From positions 6,953 through 70,952 of the forward strand of contig JAAZCZ010000061.1 in NCBI GenBank assembly GCA_012513005.1: a DNA stretch of 64,000 nucleotides, in the 5' to 3' direction. Below, piece by piece: positions 31,768-40,241 of this stretch. Below the pieces are notes generated by a model that worked only from the letters and a program-made list of their open reading frames with translations, searched no databases and had not been told where the DNA came from. The stretch comes from Oscillospiraceae bacterium. Its GTDB lineage: Bacteria; Bacillota; Clostridia; Oscillospirales; Oscillospiraceae. The position numbers and the translations under genes were made by a program. Position 1 is the first letter of the stretch. Each line of letters opens with the position of its first letter.

Positions 31768-32955
31768 TTAGATGCAACAACTTTCATTATATGCTGCTTT
31801 GAGTCTTTGGGCTGCTTTTATCACATATTCTGTAGGGCAGGCTAAATTAACTCTGTGAAAGCCCTCAAATCCCTCACCAAAGCTATCACCTCTTTGAGTA
31901 TAGAACTTAGCTTTGTTATGTAAAAAGTCTTCCAAAGAATCACCTGTAATCCCGGTTTTTCTGCAATCTAGCCAGACTAAGTAAGTGCCTTCCTGAACAT
32001 TAACATGGAAATCCGGAATGTTGATGTTTACAAAGTTTCTAAAATAATTGCAGTTATACTCAAGCACTTTAAGGCATTCATTAAGCCAAGCACTGCCATT
32101 ATTATATGCTGCAGTGCAGGCAGCGTAGCCAATTGCATTTGTGTATTGACCAAGCTCTGAAGTGACAACCTCTCTAAACCTACTGCGAATGTTGTCGTTA
32201 GCTATAATAGTATTAGAAACCGTTAAGCCTGCTATATTAAATGTCTTGCTTGGTGCTGTCAAAATAGCAGAAAATTCCCTAAAGCCTTCCCCTGCTTCTG
32301 AAAACACTGTATACTCATTGCTGCCAAAACAGATATCAGAGTGGATTTCATCAGAAACAACATATACTCCGTGTCGTTTACAAATACTGCCAATTTTATT
32401 AAGCTCCGATTTTTCCCATACTCTGCCTACGGGATTGTGCGGGCTGCAAAGTATAAAAACTCTGACATTTTCACTTATTATTTTTGATTCAATATCCTCA
32501 AAATCAAATTCATATCTGCCGTTTTTTAATATTAAATCCGAGCGCACAAGCTTTCTTTTTCGGCCACTAACAGTTCTGACAAACGGATAATATGTCGGAA
32601 AACACACTAACACTCCGTCTGACTCTTTAGATAAGGCAGTAATAGCAAACCCGATTGCCTGCTCTAAGCCGTAGGTTTGAGTTATCCAATCAGGGGATAT
32701 TTTCCAGCTGTGATTATTGCTCATCCAATTACAAATTGAATCAGAAAAATCTGCAGGCGGTCCGGAATACCCGAAAGTACCATTCTTTATATATTCTGTT
32801 AATGCACTGCTAATTTCGGAAGCAATATGAAACTTCATTTCAGCTACGCCAAAATCTATCTCATCAGAAGATAGTGGTGCAAATTTGCTGAGCCTATCCC
32901 ACATGGGCAGGTTTGTGCCATACGCCGGATGGAGATTTTCAAAATCGTATTTCAA
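31768..32955 (-). CDS. MalY/PatB-family cystathionine beta-lyase / aminotransferase
   Basis: The 395-residue PLP enzyme belongs to the MalY/PatB branch of fold-type I proteins, which cleave the C-S bond of cystathionine or cysteine derivatives. Visible are TYGLEQAIGFAITAL, FPTYYPFVRTV, CSPHNPVGRVW, VVSDEIHSDICF and the PLP-lysine in LTAPSKTFNIAGL. The start is TTG 32955 with GAGGT eight bases before it, since no ATG gives a better N-terminus. It follows rnj by nine bases and is followed one base later by the ArsC-like gene. Confidence 0.88.
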   Translation of the reverse strand: MKYDFENLHPAYGTNLPMWDRLSKFAPLSSDEIDFGVAEMKFHIASEISSALTEYIKNGTFGYSGPPADFSDSICNWMSNNHSWKISPDWITQTYGLEQAIGFAITALSKESDGVLVCFPTYYPFVRTVSGRKRKLVRSDLILKNGRYEFDFEDIESKIISENVRVFILCSPHNPVGRVWEKSELNKIGSICKRHGVYVVSDEIHSDICFGSNEYTVFSEAGEGFREFSAILTAPSKTFNIAGLTVSNTIIANDNIRSRFREVVTSELGQYTNAIGYAACTAAYNNGSAWLNECLKVLEYNCNYFRNFVNINIPDFHVNVQEGTYLVWLDCRKTGITGDSLEDFLHNKAKFYTQRGDSFGEGFEGFHRVNLACPTEYVIKAAQRLKAAYNESCCI

Positions 32956-32964
32956 AAAATTACC

Positions 32965-34620
32965 TCACAGTTCAGTAACAAAAGGCAGTATCATCGGACT
33001 CTGCCTGGTGGATTTATAAAGATACCCTGATAAATTAGCCCTAATTTTACTTTTTAAAACTGCAGTATCAAAGTTCTTCTTCTGCATTGACGCTTCGATA
33101 CTCTCATCTACAACGCGTTTCATTTCGCCTATTAAGGCTTCTGCTTCTTTTTCATAAATAAAGCCTCTTGTAAGAATTTCAGGAGGTGCTATAACCGAAT
33201 GGTCATCTGAAGAAACAGAAACAACAACGACTACCATGCCGTCTTGTGCTAAATGCTTCCTGTCTCTAAGCACGACGCTTCCTACATCACCAACGGTTGT
33301 ACCGTCAACAAACACTCTGCCGGATTCAACATAGGAATCTGCCTTAATTGCGGTTTTTGAAATCTCAATTACCCTACCATTCTCGGCGACAACTGTGTTT
33401 TCGCTGCTCATACCCATTGATTGAGCGAGTTCAGCATGCTTACACAGCATCCTATATTCACCGTGAACAGGAATAAAAAACTTAGGTTTAACAAGAGCTA
33501 ACATCATCTTTTGCTCATCCTGCGATGCGTGACCCGAGACATGAAGATCTGTGTGCCTGTCATAAATGACCTCGGCGCCCTTGTGGAATAGTTCATCAAT
33601 CACTCTTGAAATAGTTGTTTCATTTCCCGGTATTGCAGATGCGGAAATAATAACTCTGTCTCCGCAATCAATATTCACCTGCTTGTGCTCAGAAAATGCC
33701 ATTCTGTAAAGTGCTGACATACTCTCGCCTTGGCTACCTGTGGAAATAATAACTGTGTTTTCTTTGGGCAGACTCTTTGTCTGCCAAAGTTCAACAAGCA
33801 CTCCCTTTGGTATCTCCATATACTCAAGCGCACGAGCTAACTTAATCATGTTTTCCATGCTTCTTCCTGTAACTGCCACTTTGCGATTATACTTAGCAGC
33901 TACATTCATTATTTGCTGAATTCGCTGGATATTCGAAGCAAAAGTTGTTACTATTATTCGTTTATCACAGCCCTTAAAGAGTTCATCAAATTTATCTGCT
34001 ACTTTACGTTCAGATATAGAATAGCCTGATTTTTCAACATTGGTTGAATCGGAAAGTAATGCTAACACGCCTTCCCTGCCAAGCTGACCAAAGCGCACTA
34101 AATCAATCATTTCGCCTTGAATTGGTGTTACATCGATTTTAAAGTCTCCGGTGTGTACAACTGTGCCAATTGGAGTTTTTATTGCAAGAGCCACAGCATC
34201 TGCTATTGAGTGGTTTACATTGATAAACTCAATCTGAAAACACCCGACTTTAAACTTATCTCCTGCCTTTTTTGTGAATATCTGTGTGTTTGTAAGCAGG
34301 TCATGCTCTTCGAGCTTTAATTCAATTATACCGGCTGTAAGCCCCGTTGCATAAATAGGCACATCAAGATCGGAAATCAAATACGGTATTGCACCTATAT
34401 GATCCTCGTGACCGTGCGTTATTACGATTCCCCTTATTCGGTCTTTATTCTGTTTCAAATAAGTAATATCAGGAATCACAATATCAATGCCGTATAATTC
34501 CTCATCAGGAAAACCAAGTCCGCAGTCAATTAATATAATATCCCGCCCATATTCAAATACGGTGAGGTTTTTACCAATCTCACCAAGTCCTCCAAGCGGA
34601 ATAATCTTAAGTTTTGACAT
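32965..34620 (-). CDS. rnj: Ribonuclease J
   Basis: RNase J is a metallo-beta-lactamase-fold enzyme with 5' exonuclease and endonuclease activity on mRNA and rRNA precursors. The 551-residue product has LGGLGEIGKN, the metal motif THGHEDHIG, a later HTGDFKID, the beta-CASP segments SDSTNVEKSGYS and STGSQGE, and VSGHASQDE. It ends with the RNase J C-terminal domain. The N-terminal extension found in some RNase J is absent. AAAGGAG precedes the ATG. It lies between recR and the MalY-like gene. Confidence 0.95.
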   Translation of the reverse strand: MSKLKIIPLGGLGEIGKNLTVFEYGRDIILIDCGLGFPDEELYGIDIVIPDITYLKQNKDRIRGIVITHGHEDHIGAIPYLISDLDVPIYATGLTAGIIELKLEEHDLLTNTQIFTKKAGDKFKVGCFQIEFINVNHSIADAVALAIKTPIGTVVHTGDFKIDVTPIQGEMIDLVRFGQLGREGVLALLSDSTNVEKSGYSISERKVADKFDELFKGCDKRIIVTTFASNIQRIQQIMNVAAKYNRKVAVTGRSMENMIKLARALEYMEIPKGVLVELWQTKSLPKENTVIISTGSQGESMSALYRMAFSEHKQVNIDCGDRVIISASAIPGNETTISRVIDELFHKGAEVIYDRHTDLHVSGHASQDEQKMMLALVKPKFFIPVHGEYRMLCKHAELAQSMGMSSENTVVAENGRVIEISKTAIKADSYVESGRVFVDGTTVGDVGSVVLRDRKHLAQDGMVVVVVSVSSDDHSVIAPPEILTRGFIYEKEAEALIGEMKRVVDESIEASMQKKNFDTAVLKSKIRANLSGYLYKSTRQSPMILPFVTEL

Positions 34621-34671
34621 TATTTTCTCCTTTGTATAGTTTGTTTGTAATATTATTAAATGCAGCGTCAG

Positions 34672-35271
34672 CTACATTTCAGTTCTGCCTTCAAGTGCTC
34701 TTGTGAGCGTTGCGTCATCCGCAAACTCTAAATTTGAGCCGACAGGGATGCCGTATGCAAGGCGACTTACCTTTATTTCAAATGGCTTTAAAAGCCTGGA
34801 AATATACATTGCCGTGGCTTCACCTTCGGTATCCGGGTTCATTGCCATAATAACTTCATCGATACTTCCGTTTGCAACTCTTGAAATAAGCTCTGAAATT
34901 TTTATATCATCAGGTCCAATATTTGACATCGGTGACAGGGTGCCGTGCAGCACATGATATAAACCGTTATATTCCCTACCGCGCTCAAAGCTAAGGACAT
35001 CTCTTGGTTCTGACACAACGCAGATAGTGCTTTTATCTCGCTTATCAGATGTACATATACGGCAGTACTCCCCTTCGGTCAGATTCATACATGACTTGCA
35101 GGTTTGCACATTTAGCTTGGCGTCAATAATAGCTTTTGCAAATGAAGCGGCATACTCTTCAGATTGACTTAGCACATAAAACGCTAGTCTTTGTGCGCTT
35201 TTTTTCCCTATCCCCGGCAGAGCCGAAAACTTTTCTATTAGATTTTCGAGTGAAGAAGGGAAAAATGACAT
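34672..35271 (-). CDS. recR: Recombination protein RecR
   Basis: RecR loads RecA with RecO/RecF at gaps. The 199-residue product has the helix-hairpin-helix LPGIGKKSAQRLAFYVL, a four-Cys zinc motif (CKSCMNLTEGEYCRIC) and the Toprim domain with VVSEPRD and MNPDTEGEATAMYISR. RecR usually sits after dnaX-ybaB; here it lies between rpe and rnj. GAGGT lies upstream of the ATG. Confidence 0.96.
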   Translation of the reverse strand: MSFFPSSLENLIEKFSALPGIGKKSAQRLAFYVLSQSEEYAASFAKAIIDAKLNVQTCKSCMNLTEGEYCRICTSDKRDKSTICVVSEPRDVLSFERGREYNGLYHVLHGTLSPMSNIGPDDIKISELISRVANGSIDEVIMAMNPDTEGEATAMYISRLLKPFEIKVSRLAYGIPVGSNLEFADDATLTRALEGRTEM

Positions 35272-35305
35272 TTAATATACCTCAAATTTATTTAATATTA
35301 GCTTT

Positions 35306-35971
35306 TTAACTTTTTGCTGAATACAGCTTTAAATCAGCAATTGCGGCAGCTCTGTCGGAGGATTTGAAAATCGCATTACCTGCTACAAGAATGTCTGCTC
35401 CGGCATCGGCGACTAAGGGTGCCGTTTTGTTATCTATTCCACCGTCAACCTCAAGAAGGCAAGAAGGATTTTGCTTGTCGATAAGAGCGCGAATTCCGCG
35501 TATCTTAGGAAGCTGATCCGCCATAAATTTTTGACCGCCAAAACCCGGTTCAACTGTCATTACCAAAATTAAGTCCAGCATAGACAAATATGGTAAAATA
35601 ACTGAAGCAGGTGTTTTAGGTTTAATTGACAGACCGCACTTTTTTCCGGCTTTTTTAATATCGGCTAAAGCAGTCAGAATATCCTGTGGCTGGTCTGCCT
35701 CAACATGAAAGCAAACAAGATCTGCACCTGAATTGCAAAACCTTTCTACATATCGGTGGGGCTTATCAATCATAAGATGAACATCTAAGAAAATGTCACT
35801 GTGTTTGTCAATTGCTTCTAAAATCGGAAAACCTACCGAAATATTTGGGACAAATATACCGTCCATAACATCCACATGCAGCAGGTCTGCCCCGCCTTCT
35901 ACTACGCAATCTATTTCAGACCCGAGTTTAGAAAAATCAGCAGAAAGAACTGATGGTGCTATCTTTATCAT
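35306..35971 (-). CDS. rpe: Ribulose-phosphate 3-epimerase
   Basis: The enzyme interconverts ribulose 5-phosphate and xylulose 5-phosphate in the pentose phosphate pathway. The 221-residue TIM barrel begins IAPSVLSADFSKLG. It has HVDVMDGIFVPNISVG, VHLMIDKPHRYV, VMTVEPGFGGQKFM and VDGGIDNKTAP, with the usual metal and acid-base residues. I start at ATG 35971 because GAGGAA lies six bases upstream and the family motif starts there; 19 further in-frame codons upstream overlap the promoter. In many Firmicutes rpe sits next to rsgA and prkC; here it leads the recR-rnj run. Confidence 0.96.
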   Translation of the reverse strand: MIKIAPSVLSADFSKLGSEIDCVVEGGADLLHVDVMDGIFVPNISVGFPILEAIDKHSDIFLDVHLMIDKPHRYVERFCNSGADLVCFHVEADQPQDILTALADIKKAGKKCGLSIKPKTPASVILPYLSMLDLILVMTVEPGFGGQKFMADQLPKIRGIRALIDKQNPSCLLEVDGGIDNKTAPLVADAGADILVAGNAIFKSSDRAAAIADLKLYSAKS

Positions 35972-35988
35972 ATTAATTCCTCGCAAAT

Positions 35989-36018
35989 ATAGTAATAGTA
36001 TTATACTACCTGTGTCAA
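35989..36018 (-). promoter_or_regulatory. Candidate promoter of rpe
   Basis: A perfect TTGACA on the minus strand (36013-36018) has TACTAT 18 bases away (about 35989-35994). The -10 is poor. Confidence 0.4.
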
Positions 36019-36033
36019 TTGCACGCAATACCC

Positions 36034-36062
36034 TTGACGAGCGTTCTATTTAGCGATAAAAT
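36034..36062 (+). promoter_or_regulatory. Promoter of xpaC-telA
   Basis: TTGACG (36034-36039), a 17-base spacer and TAAAAT (36057-36062), 30 bases before the xpaC start. Confidence 0.7.
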
Positions 36063-36091
36063 CAGTCTATTGATGTGTTTAGGGGTACTAA

Positions 36092-36847
36092 ATGAAGGCT
36101 AAAAGACTACTACTGAGAATTGCATTAATTGCGGCACTTTCTTTTACCGCATTTTTTTCTGTGCAAATATATGACGGAGCTTATGGATTTGAGCTCCTGC
36201 TCAATATTTTTGCTTTATTTTCTTCTATTTCCGCTGCAGTTGCAACAATAGTCGGCCTCAGCAAGAATAAAAAGAAAAAGGGCAATACGGAAGAACAGGT
36301 GCAAGCAACAGCTGCAGAAATCACTGAGGCAGAAAAAATTTTACTCGACAGCAGGCAGTACCTTACCACCCTGGCATCAATGTATTCAAAAATTGACAGT
36401 CCCAAGATTAAAGGTCAGATTAATGAGCTTATGCGAGTTTCAGATAAGATAACTCAAAGCGCTCAGGCAGACCCATCGGATATACCTCAGGTAAAAAAGT
36501 TTTTAAGCTATTACCTGCCGACAACAATTAAGCTTTTAAAAGCCCATATGCAGATGAGTTCGCAGGGTTACGAGGGCGACAATCTAAATAAATCAATCAG
36601 CAGCATTGAGGAAATGCTTGACACTGCAATTGATGCATATAAAAAACAACTTGATTCACTTTTTGCCAATCAGGCTCTTGATATACATGCTGATATTTCT
36701 GTAATGAATAAAATGATGACCCGTGAAGGGCTGATCGGCAATGATGATTTTGAGAGCATAAACATATACGAGGATACTGCCGGTTCAGAAAGCTCTGAGA
36801 TTAAAACTGACTCAGAGGCAGCAGGTACAGTTTCAACATCTAACTAA
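36092..36847 (+). CDS. xpaC: XpaC-like (5-bromo-4-chloroindolyl phosphate hydrolysis) family protein
   Basis: The 251-residue protein has two N-terminal membrane segments (about residues 7-25 and 32-54), then a basic stretch (KNKKKKG) and a long helical domain. The order and the segment FLSYYLPTTIKLLKAHMQM are typical of the XpaC family (PF10112). Despite the historical name, no hydrolase motif is seen; family members are found beside telA. GGGG precedes the ATG. TelA starts 31 bases downstream, so the pair forms one operon. Confidence 0.83.
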   Translation: MKAKRLLLRIALIAALSFTAFFSVQIYDGAYGFELLLNIFALFSSISAAVATIVGLSKNKKKKGNTEEQVQATAAEITEAEKILLDSRQYLTTLASMYSKIDSPKIKGQINELMRVSDKITQSAQADPSDIPQVKKFLSYYLPTTIKLLKAHMQMSSQGYEGDNLNKSISSIEEMLDTAIDAYKKQLDSLFANQALDIHADISVMNKMMTREGLIGNDDFESINIYEDTAGSESSEIKTDSEAAGTVSTSN

Positions 36848-36877
36848 CATATATTCTCATTACGAAAGGAAATTACT

Positions 36878-38062
36878 ATGGAAAATAACAACGAATTTGT
36901 CCCGACACTAACTCTTGACCCAACGCCGGAAACAGCATCCGCAACTGCTGTTGCTGTTTCAAATGAAACAGAAGTTTTAGCTACCCAAGCAGCATCTGTG
37001 CAGGAAGAAGATATCCCGGTTGAGAAGCTCGAAATTGATATTTTGGCACCTGCTGAGCAGGCAGCTGTTCGCGAGTTTGCTTCTAAAATTGATATCACAA
37101 ATTCAGAACAGATACTAAACTACGGCTCTTCTGCTCAAAAGAACATTTCTGAATTTTCTTCGGCAGCTTTGGGAAGTGTCAGAACTAAAGATATGGGTGA
37201 GGTCGGTGCTGAGCTTTCTAAGCTCATTGTTCAGTTAAAAGGCTTTGACTATGATTCTAACGAAAAAAAGGGTCTTAAGGGACTTTTTAGAAAAAGTCGC
37301 CAGAACATTGCAGGATTAGTTGCTCAGTATGATAAGGCAGAAACAAATGTTAATAAAATAGTTGCTGAGCTTGAAGTTCATGAGCTTGCTCTAATGAAAG
37401 ATATCGCTCTTATGGAGCAGATGTACGAGAAGAACCTTCAATATTATAAGGAACTTACAATGTACATTATTGCCGGAAAGCTGAAAAGCAAGGAGCTAAG
37501 AGAAGTTGAGCTTCCCAAGCTGCAGAAGATTGCCCAGGAATCAGGCTTGGCTGAAGATGCCCAAAAGGCAAATGATTTTGCAAGCATGATCGGCAGGTTC
37601 GAGAAAAAGCTGCACGACTTGGAGCTTACGCGAATAGTATCAATTCAAATGGCACCTCAGATTAGGCTTATTCAGTCTAATGACACCGTTATGACCGAAA
37701 AAATCAGAAGCTCTATCGTGAACACGATTCCCCTTTGGAAAAACCAAATGGTTTTGGCACTCTCAATGCACCACTCGCAACAGGCAATGCAGGCGCAGCG
37801 TGATGTTACTAACGTAACCAATACTCTGCTAAGAGAAAATGCACAGAAGCTGCATCAAGGCAGCGTAGATATCGCAAAGGAAGCAGAGCGCACAGTCATT
37901 GATATTGAGACATTAAAGTTCACAAATCAGGAGCTTATTAAGACGCTTGAAGAAGTAAGACTGATTCAGCAAGAGGGTTCTGAAAAGCGTATGGCTGCTG
38001 AAGTTGAGTTAGGAAAAATCGAGGGCGAGCTTAAGAAAAAGCTGCTTGAGTTAAGAGGATAA
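36878..38062 (+). CDS. telA: Toxic anion resistance protein TelA family
   Basis: The 394-residue cytoplasmic protein is almost entirely helical and coiled coil, as expected for TelA/KlaA (PF05816). It has an acidic, low-complexity start, then GLKGLFRKSRQNI, ELEVHELALMKDIALMEQMY and MAPQIRLIQSND, with VNTIPLWKNQMVLALSM near the C-terminus. Tellurite resistance was described for plasmid versions; chromosomal copies paired with xpaC are of unclear, probably envelope-stress-related, function. AAAGGAAA lies eight bases before the ATG. Confidence 0.93.
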   Translation: MENNNEFVPTLTLDPTPETASATAVAVSNETEVLATQAASVQEEDIPVEKLEIDILAPAEQAAVREFASKIDITNSEQILNYGSSAQKNISEFSSAALGSVRTKDMGEVGAELSKLIVQLKGFDYDSNEKKGLKGLFRKSRQNIAGLVAQYDKAETNVNKIVAELEVHELALMKDIALMEQMYEKNLQYYKELTMYIIAGKLKSKELREVELPKLQKIAQESGLAEDAQKANDFASMIGRFEKKLHDLELTRIVSIQMAPQIRLIQSNDTVMTEKIRSSIVNTIPLWKNQMVLALSMHHSQQAMQAQRDVTNVTNTLLRENAQKLHQGSVDIAKEAERTVIDIETLKFTNQELIKTLEEVRLIQQEGSEKRMAAEVELGKIEGELKKKLLELRG

Positions 38063-38080
38063 TTGATCAGTAATTAAGTT

Positions 38081-38112
38081 ATGCAGGACAGATGAAAGTA
38101 TCTGTCCTGCAT
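38081..38112. terminator. Hairpin between telA and ssrA
   Basis: TGCAGGACAGAT and ATCTGTCCTGCA form a perfect 12-base stem with a GAAAGT loop between the converging telA and tmRNA genes. It could end both transcripts, although the T-tract is short. Confidence 0.7.
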
Positions 38113-38119
38113 TAATATT

Positions 38120-38467
38120 TGGTGGAGCCGGCGGGAATTGAACCCGCGTCCGAAAGCACATCCACCGAAACCTCTCCGGGCGCAGAGAGTCATCTACATT
38201 CCCTTACATATGAGCTGACGCTCAATCTCATATACTTGGTAGCTTCATTATGCATGGTGTACTCAAAGCTTTGCACACTCACGTTCGCCACTAATCGACG
38301 CCCTCTTCCAACTCGTGGCCCTTTTGGAGAGAACGCTCACTGCTTAAGCAGCGAGAAGAGCAGTTTCGTTACTGTTCTTTAATTTATAAATTGCCGGTTT
38401 TAAGGATGGCCGACGCATCCGCCCGCTATCTCGGATTTTGTACCCCCGTCGAAACCGTTGCGGCCCC
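38120..38467 (-). ncRNA. ssrA: Transfer-messenger RNA (tmRNA)
   Basis: tmRNA rescues stalled ribosomes with SmpB. On the minus strand the RNA begins GGGGCCGCAACGGTTTCGAC (from 38467) and ends with the tRNA-like GGTTCAATTCCCGCCGGC and an encoded CCA at 38120, for 348 bases. An in-frame tag can be read from 38394 to 38347 as AIYKLKNSNETALLAA followed by TAA. The resume codon (GCA) is inferred. The tag ends in LAA, as ClpXP targets do. No clear promoter precedes it. It follows smpB and ppiB on the same strand, so it may be cut from their transcript. Confidence 0.96.
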
Positions 38468-38480
38468 ATGAGAGTATTCC

Positions 38481-38512
38481 CGCACCTGCAAAGCATCTGC
38501 TATGCAGGTGCG
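38481..38512 (-). other. Stable hairpin between ppiB and the tmRNA 5' end
   Basis: CGCACCTGCA and TGCAGGTGCG form a 10-base GC-rich perfect stem with a 12-base loop, 13-45 bases upstream of the mature tmRNA. There is no T-tract after it on the minus strand, so it looks more like a processing signal than a terminator. Confidence 0.6.
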
Positions 38513-38524
38513 ATATTTAATTAA

Positions 38525-39043
38525 TTAAAGCTTGTTGGGTTCAGGATATTCTTCACCAAAGGTTTCTACTGTAGCTGATTTTATTATCTGAGCTGTTCTC
38601 GGCTTATCATTAAAACCAACAGGGGTGCACGCAATCGAATCTACTATATCCATGCCCTCAACTATTTTACCGAAGGTTGCATACTCACCATCTAAATGGG
38701 GTGATTTTTCGTGCACAATGAAAAACTGGCTTCCTGCTGAATCAGGCATTGCAGATCTTGCCATGGATAAAACACCTTTATCGTGCTTTAAATCATTTTT
38801 AAAGCCGTTATTCTTAAATTCGCCTTTAATTCTGTAACCCGGACCTCCCATACCTGTTCCTTGGGGGCATCCTCCCTGTATCATAAAGTCTTTGATGACT
38901 CTGTGAAAGCAGAGGTTGTTGTAGTATCCGGATTTAACCAGACTAATAAAATTATTGACTGTGTTAGGCGCAATCTCGGGATAAAGTTCTGCTTTAAAAA
39001 CTGAGCCGTTTTCCATTGTGAATGTTACTATTGGATTTTGCAT
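38525..39043 (-). CDS. ppiB: Cyclophilin-type peptidyl-prolyl cis-trans isomerase
   Basis: The 172-residue cyclophilin speeds proline isomerisation during folding. It has no signal peptide, so it is cytoplasmic. Active-site segments are FHRVIKDFMIQGG (catalytic Arg), GPGYRIKGEF, LSMARSAMPDSAGSQFFI and ATFGKIVEGMDIVD. The ATG overlaps the smpB stop by one base (TAATG), and AAGGAGA sits in the last smpB codons, so translation is coupled. It lies between the two trans-translation genes. Confidence 0.94.
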   Translation of the reverse strand: MQNPIVTFTMENGSVFKAELYPEIAPNTVNNFISLVKSGYYNNLCFHRVIKDFMIQGGCPQGTGMGGPGYRIKGEFKNNGFKNDLKHDKGVLSMARSAMPDSAGSQFFIVHEKSPHLDGEYATFGKIVEGMDIVDSIACTPVGFNDKPRTAQIIKSATVETFGEEYPEPNKL

Positions 39044-39513
39044 TATATATTTCTCTCCTTTAATGAATGTTCAATATCGCGCTGTGCCTGTCTTTTCGCT
39101 TCTACTTCTCTCTTGTCATGTAGCTTTTTACCCTTGCAAACGCCAATCTCAAGCTTTACTCTTCCGTTTTTCAGATATATTGACAATGGTATAAGCGCAT
39201 TCCCGTCTTGCATAACAAGCACATTAAGTTTATTTATCTCTTTTCGGTGCATTAACAAACGCTTCGGTCTCATAGGGTCCTTATTAAAAATATTGCCCTT
39301 TTCATATGGACTAATATGGACTCCCCTGGCAAAAAGCTCTCCGTTTTTTACTAAACAAAATGAATCTTTCAGATTTACTGCACCTTGCCTAACTGATTTT
39401 ACCTCGGTGCCGAAAAGCTCTATACCTGCCTCATGCCTTTCAAGAACAAAGTAATCGTGAAAGGCTTTTCTGTTAGATGCAATTTGCTTAACTCCCAAAG
39501 AGCGTGGTGACAA
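39043..39513 (-). CDS. smpB: SsrA-binding protein SmpB
   Basis: SmpB binds the tRNA-like part of tmRNA and places it in the ribosome A site. The 156-residue product has NRKAFHDYFVLERHEAGIEL, GTEVKSVRQGAVNLKDSF, HISPYEKGN and RPKRLLMHRKEI, with a basic C-terminal tail. It starts at TTG 39513, eight bases after GGAGGG; no ATG upstream fits. Its partner ssrA is two genes downstream on the same strand. Confidence 0.95.
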   Translation of the reverse strand: MSPRSLGVKQIASNRKAFHDYFVLERHEAGIELFGTEVKSVRQGAVNLKDSFCLVKNGELFARGVHISPYEKGNIFNKDPMRPKRLLMHRKEINKLNVLVMQDGNALIPLSIYLKNGRVKLEIGVCKGKKLHDKREVEAKRQAQRDIEHSLKERNI

Positions 39514-39662
39514 AAATATCCCTCCATATTTTTATAGTACTATTATAGCACTTTTTGTGTTATAAATATAGATACTTCGTTAATTTTAGGTATATACAGG
39601 TGCGGAAAATTAGAATAACATATATTTAAAAGCAAGTAAACTATGAATTTAGGGTGTATTAA

Positions 39663-40202
39663 ATGAAACTTTTTGAAAAGTGTATCAGCAGCAAAACCGT
39701 TTATGAGGGAATAATTGTTAATGTTAGGCGTGATATTGCCGAATTAGAAAACGGAAAAGAAGTAAAAAGAGAAGTTGTTGAGCATCCCGGCGGTGTTGCC
39801 GTTATCCCGATTGATGAAAATAATATGGTATACTGTGTGCGTCAGTTTAGATATCCCATGTCAGAAATCACACTTGAAATTCCGGCAGGCAAGCTTGATG
39901 CAAATGAATTGCCATTTGATTGTGCTGTAAGAGAGCTTTCTGAGGAGACAGGTCTGACAGCCGGAAAGATGATTAATCTCGGTGCCTGCTATACTTCTCC
40001 AGGATATTCAACTGAGGTATTGCATATTTTTCTTGCATTAGAGCTAAAAAAGGGTGAGAGTCATCCCGACGAAGATGAGTTTTTGAGTGTTGAAAAGCAG
40101 CAACTTGGTAACCTTGTTGACGATATTATGTGCGGAAAAATAAGCGATGCTAAAACAGTTATTGCAGTATTAAAAGCAAACGAATATTTAACGGAACGCT
40201 AA
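39663..40202 (+). CDS. nudF: Nudix hydrolase, ADP-ribose pyrophosphatase type
   Basis: The 179-residue protein hydrolyses nucleoside diphosphate-linked substrates, most likely ADP-ribose. The Nudix box is complete: Gly in GKLDANE at about residue 78, then REL and SEETGL. VEHPGGVAVIPID and YCVRQFRYP are typical of the ADPRase branch. The start ATG has AGGGTG eight bases before it. It is convergent with ligA, and its stop codon lies in the terminator stem. Confidence 0.92.
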   Translation: MKLFEKCISSKTVYEGIIVNVRRDIAELENGKEVKREVVEHPGGVAVIPIDENNMVYCVRQFRYPMSEITLEIPAGKLDANELPFDCAVRELSEETGLTAGKMINLGACYTSPGYSTEVLHIFLALELKKGESHPDEDEFLSVEKQQLGNLVDDIMCGKISDAKTVIAVLKANEYLTER

Positions 40203-40227
40203 AAAAGCGTTCCGTTTTACTTTTTGT
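40190..40227. terminator. Terminator overlapping the end of the Nudix gene
   Basis: ACGGAACGCT (40191-40200) pairs with AGCGTTCCGT (40206-40215) over an AAAAA loop, followed by TTTACTTTTTG. The left arm includes the last codons. Confidence 0.85.
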
Positions 40228-40241
40228 AGAAAAATAATCGT

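Noticed and set aside
36092..38062. Tellurite-resistance operon
   Set aside because: Only the xpaC-telA pair is present; terB, terC, terD and tehA/tehB are missing, and the chromosomal pair is usually housekeeping.
38119..38382. Plus-strand reading frame and a tRNA-like segment near 38121-38155
   Set aside because: Both lie within tmRNA on the minus strand. The tRNA-like end is its acceptor/T-arm part, not a separate tRNA.
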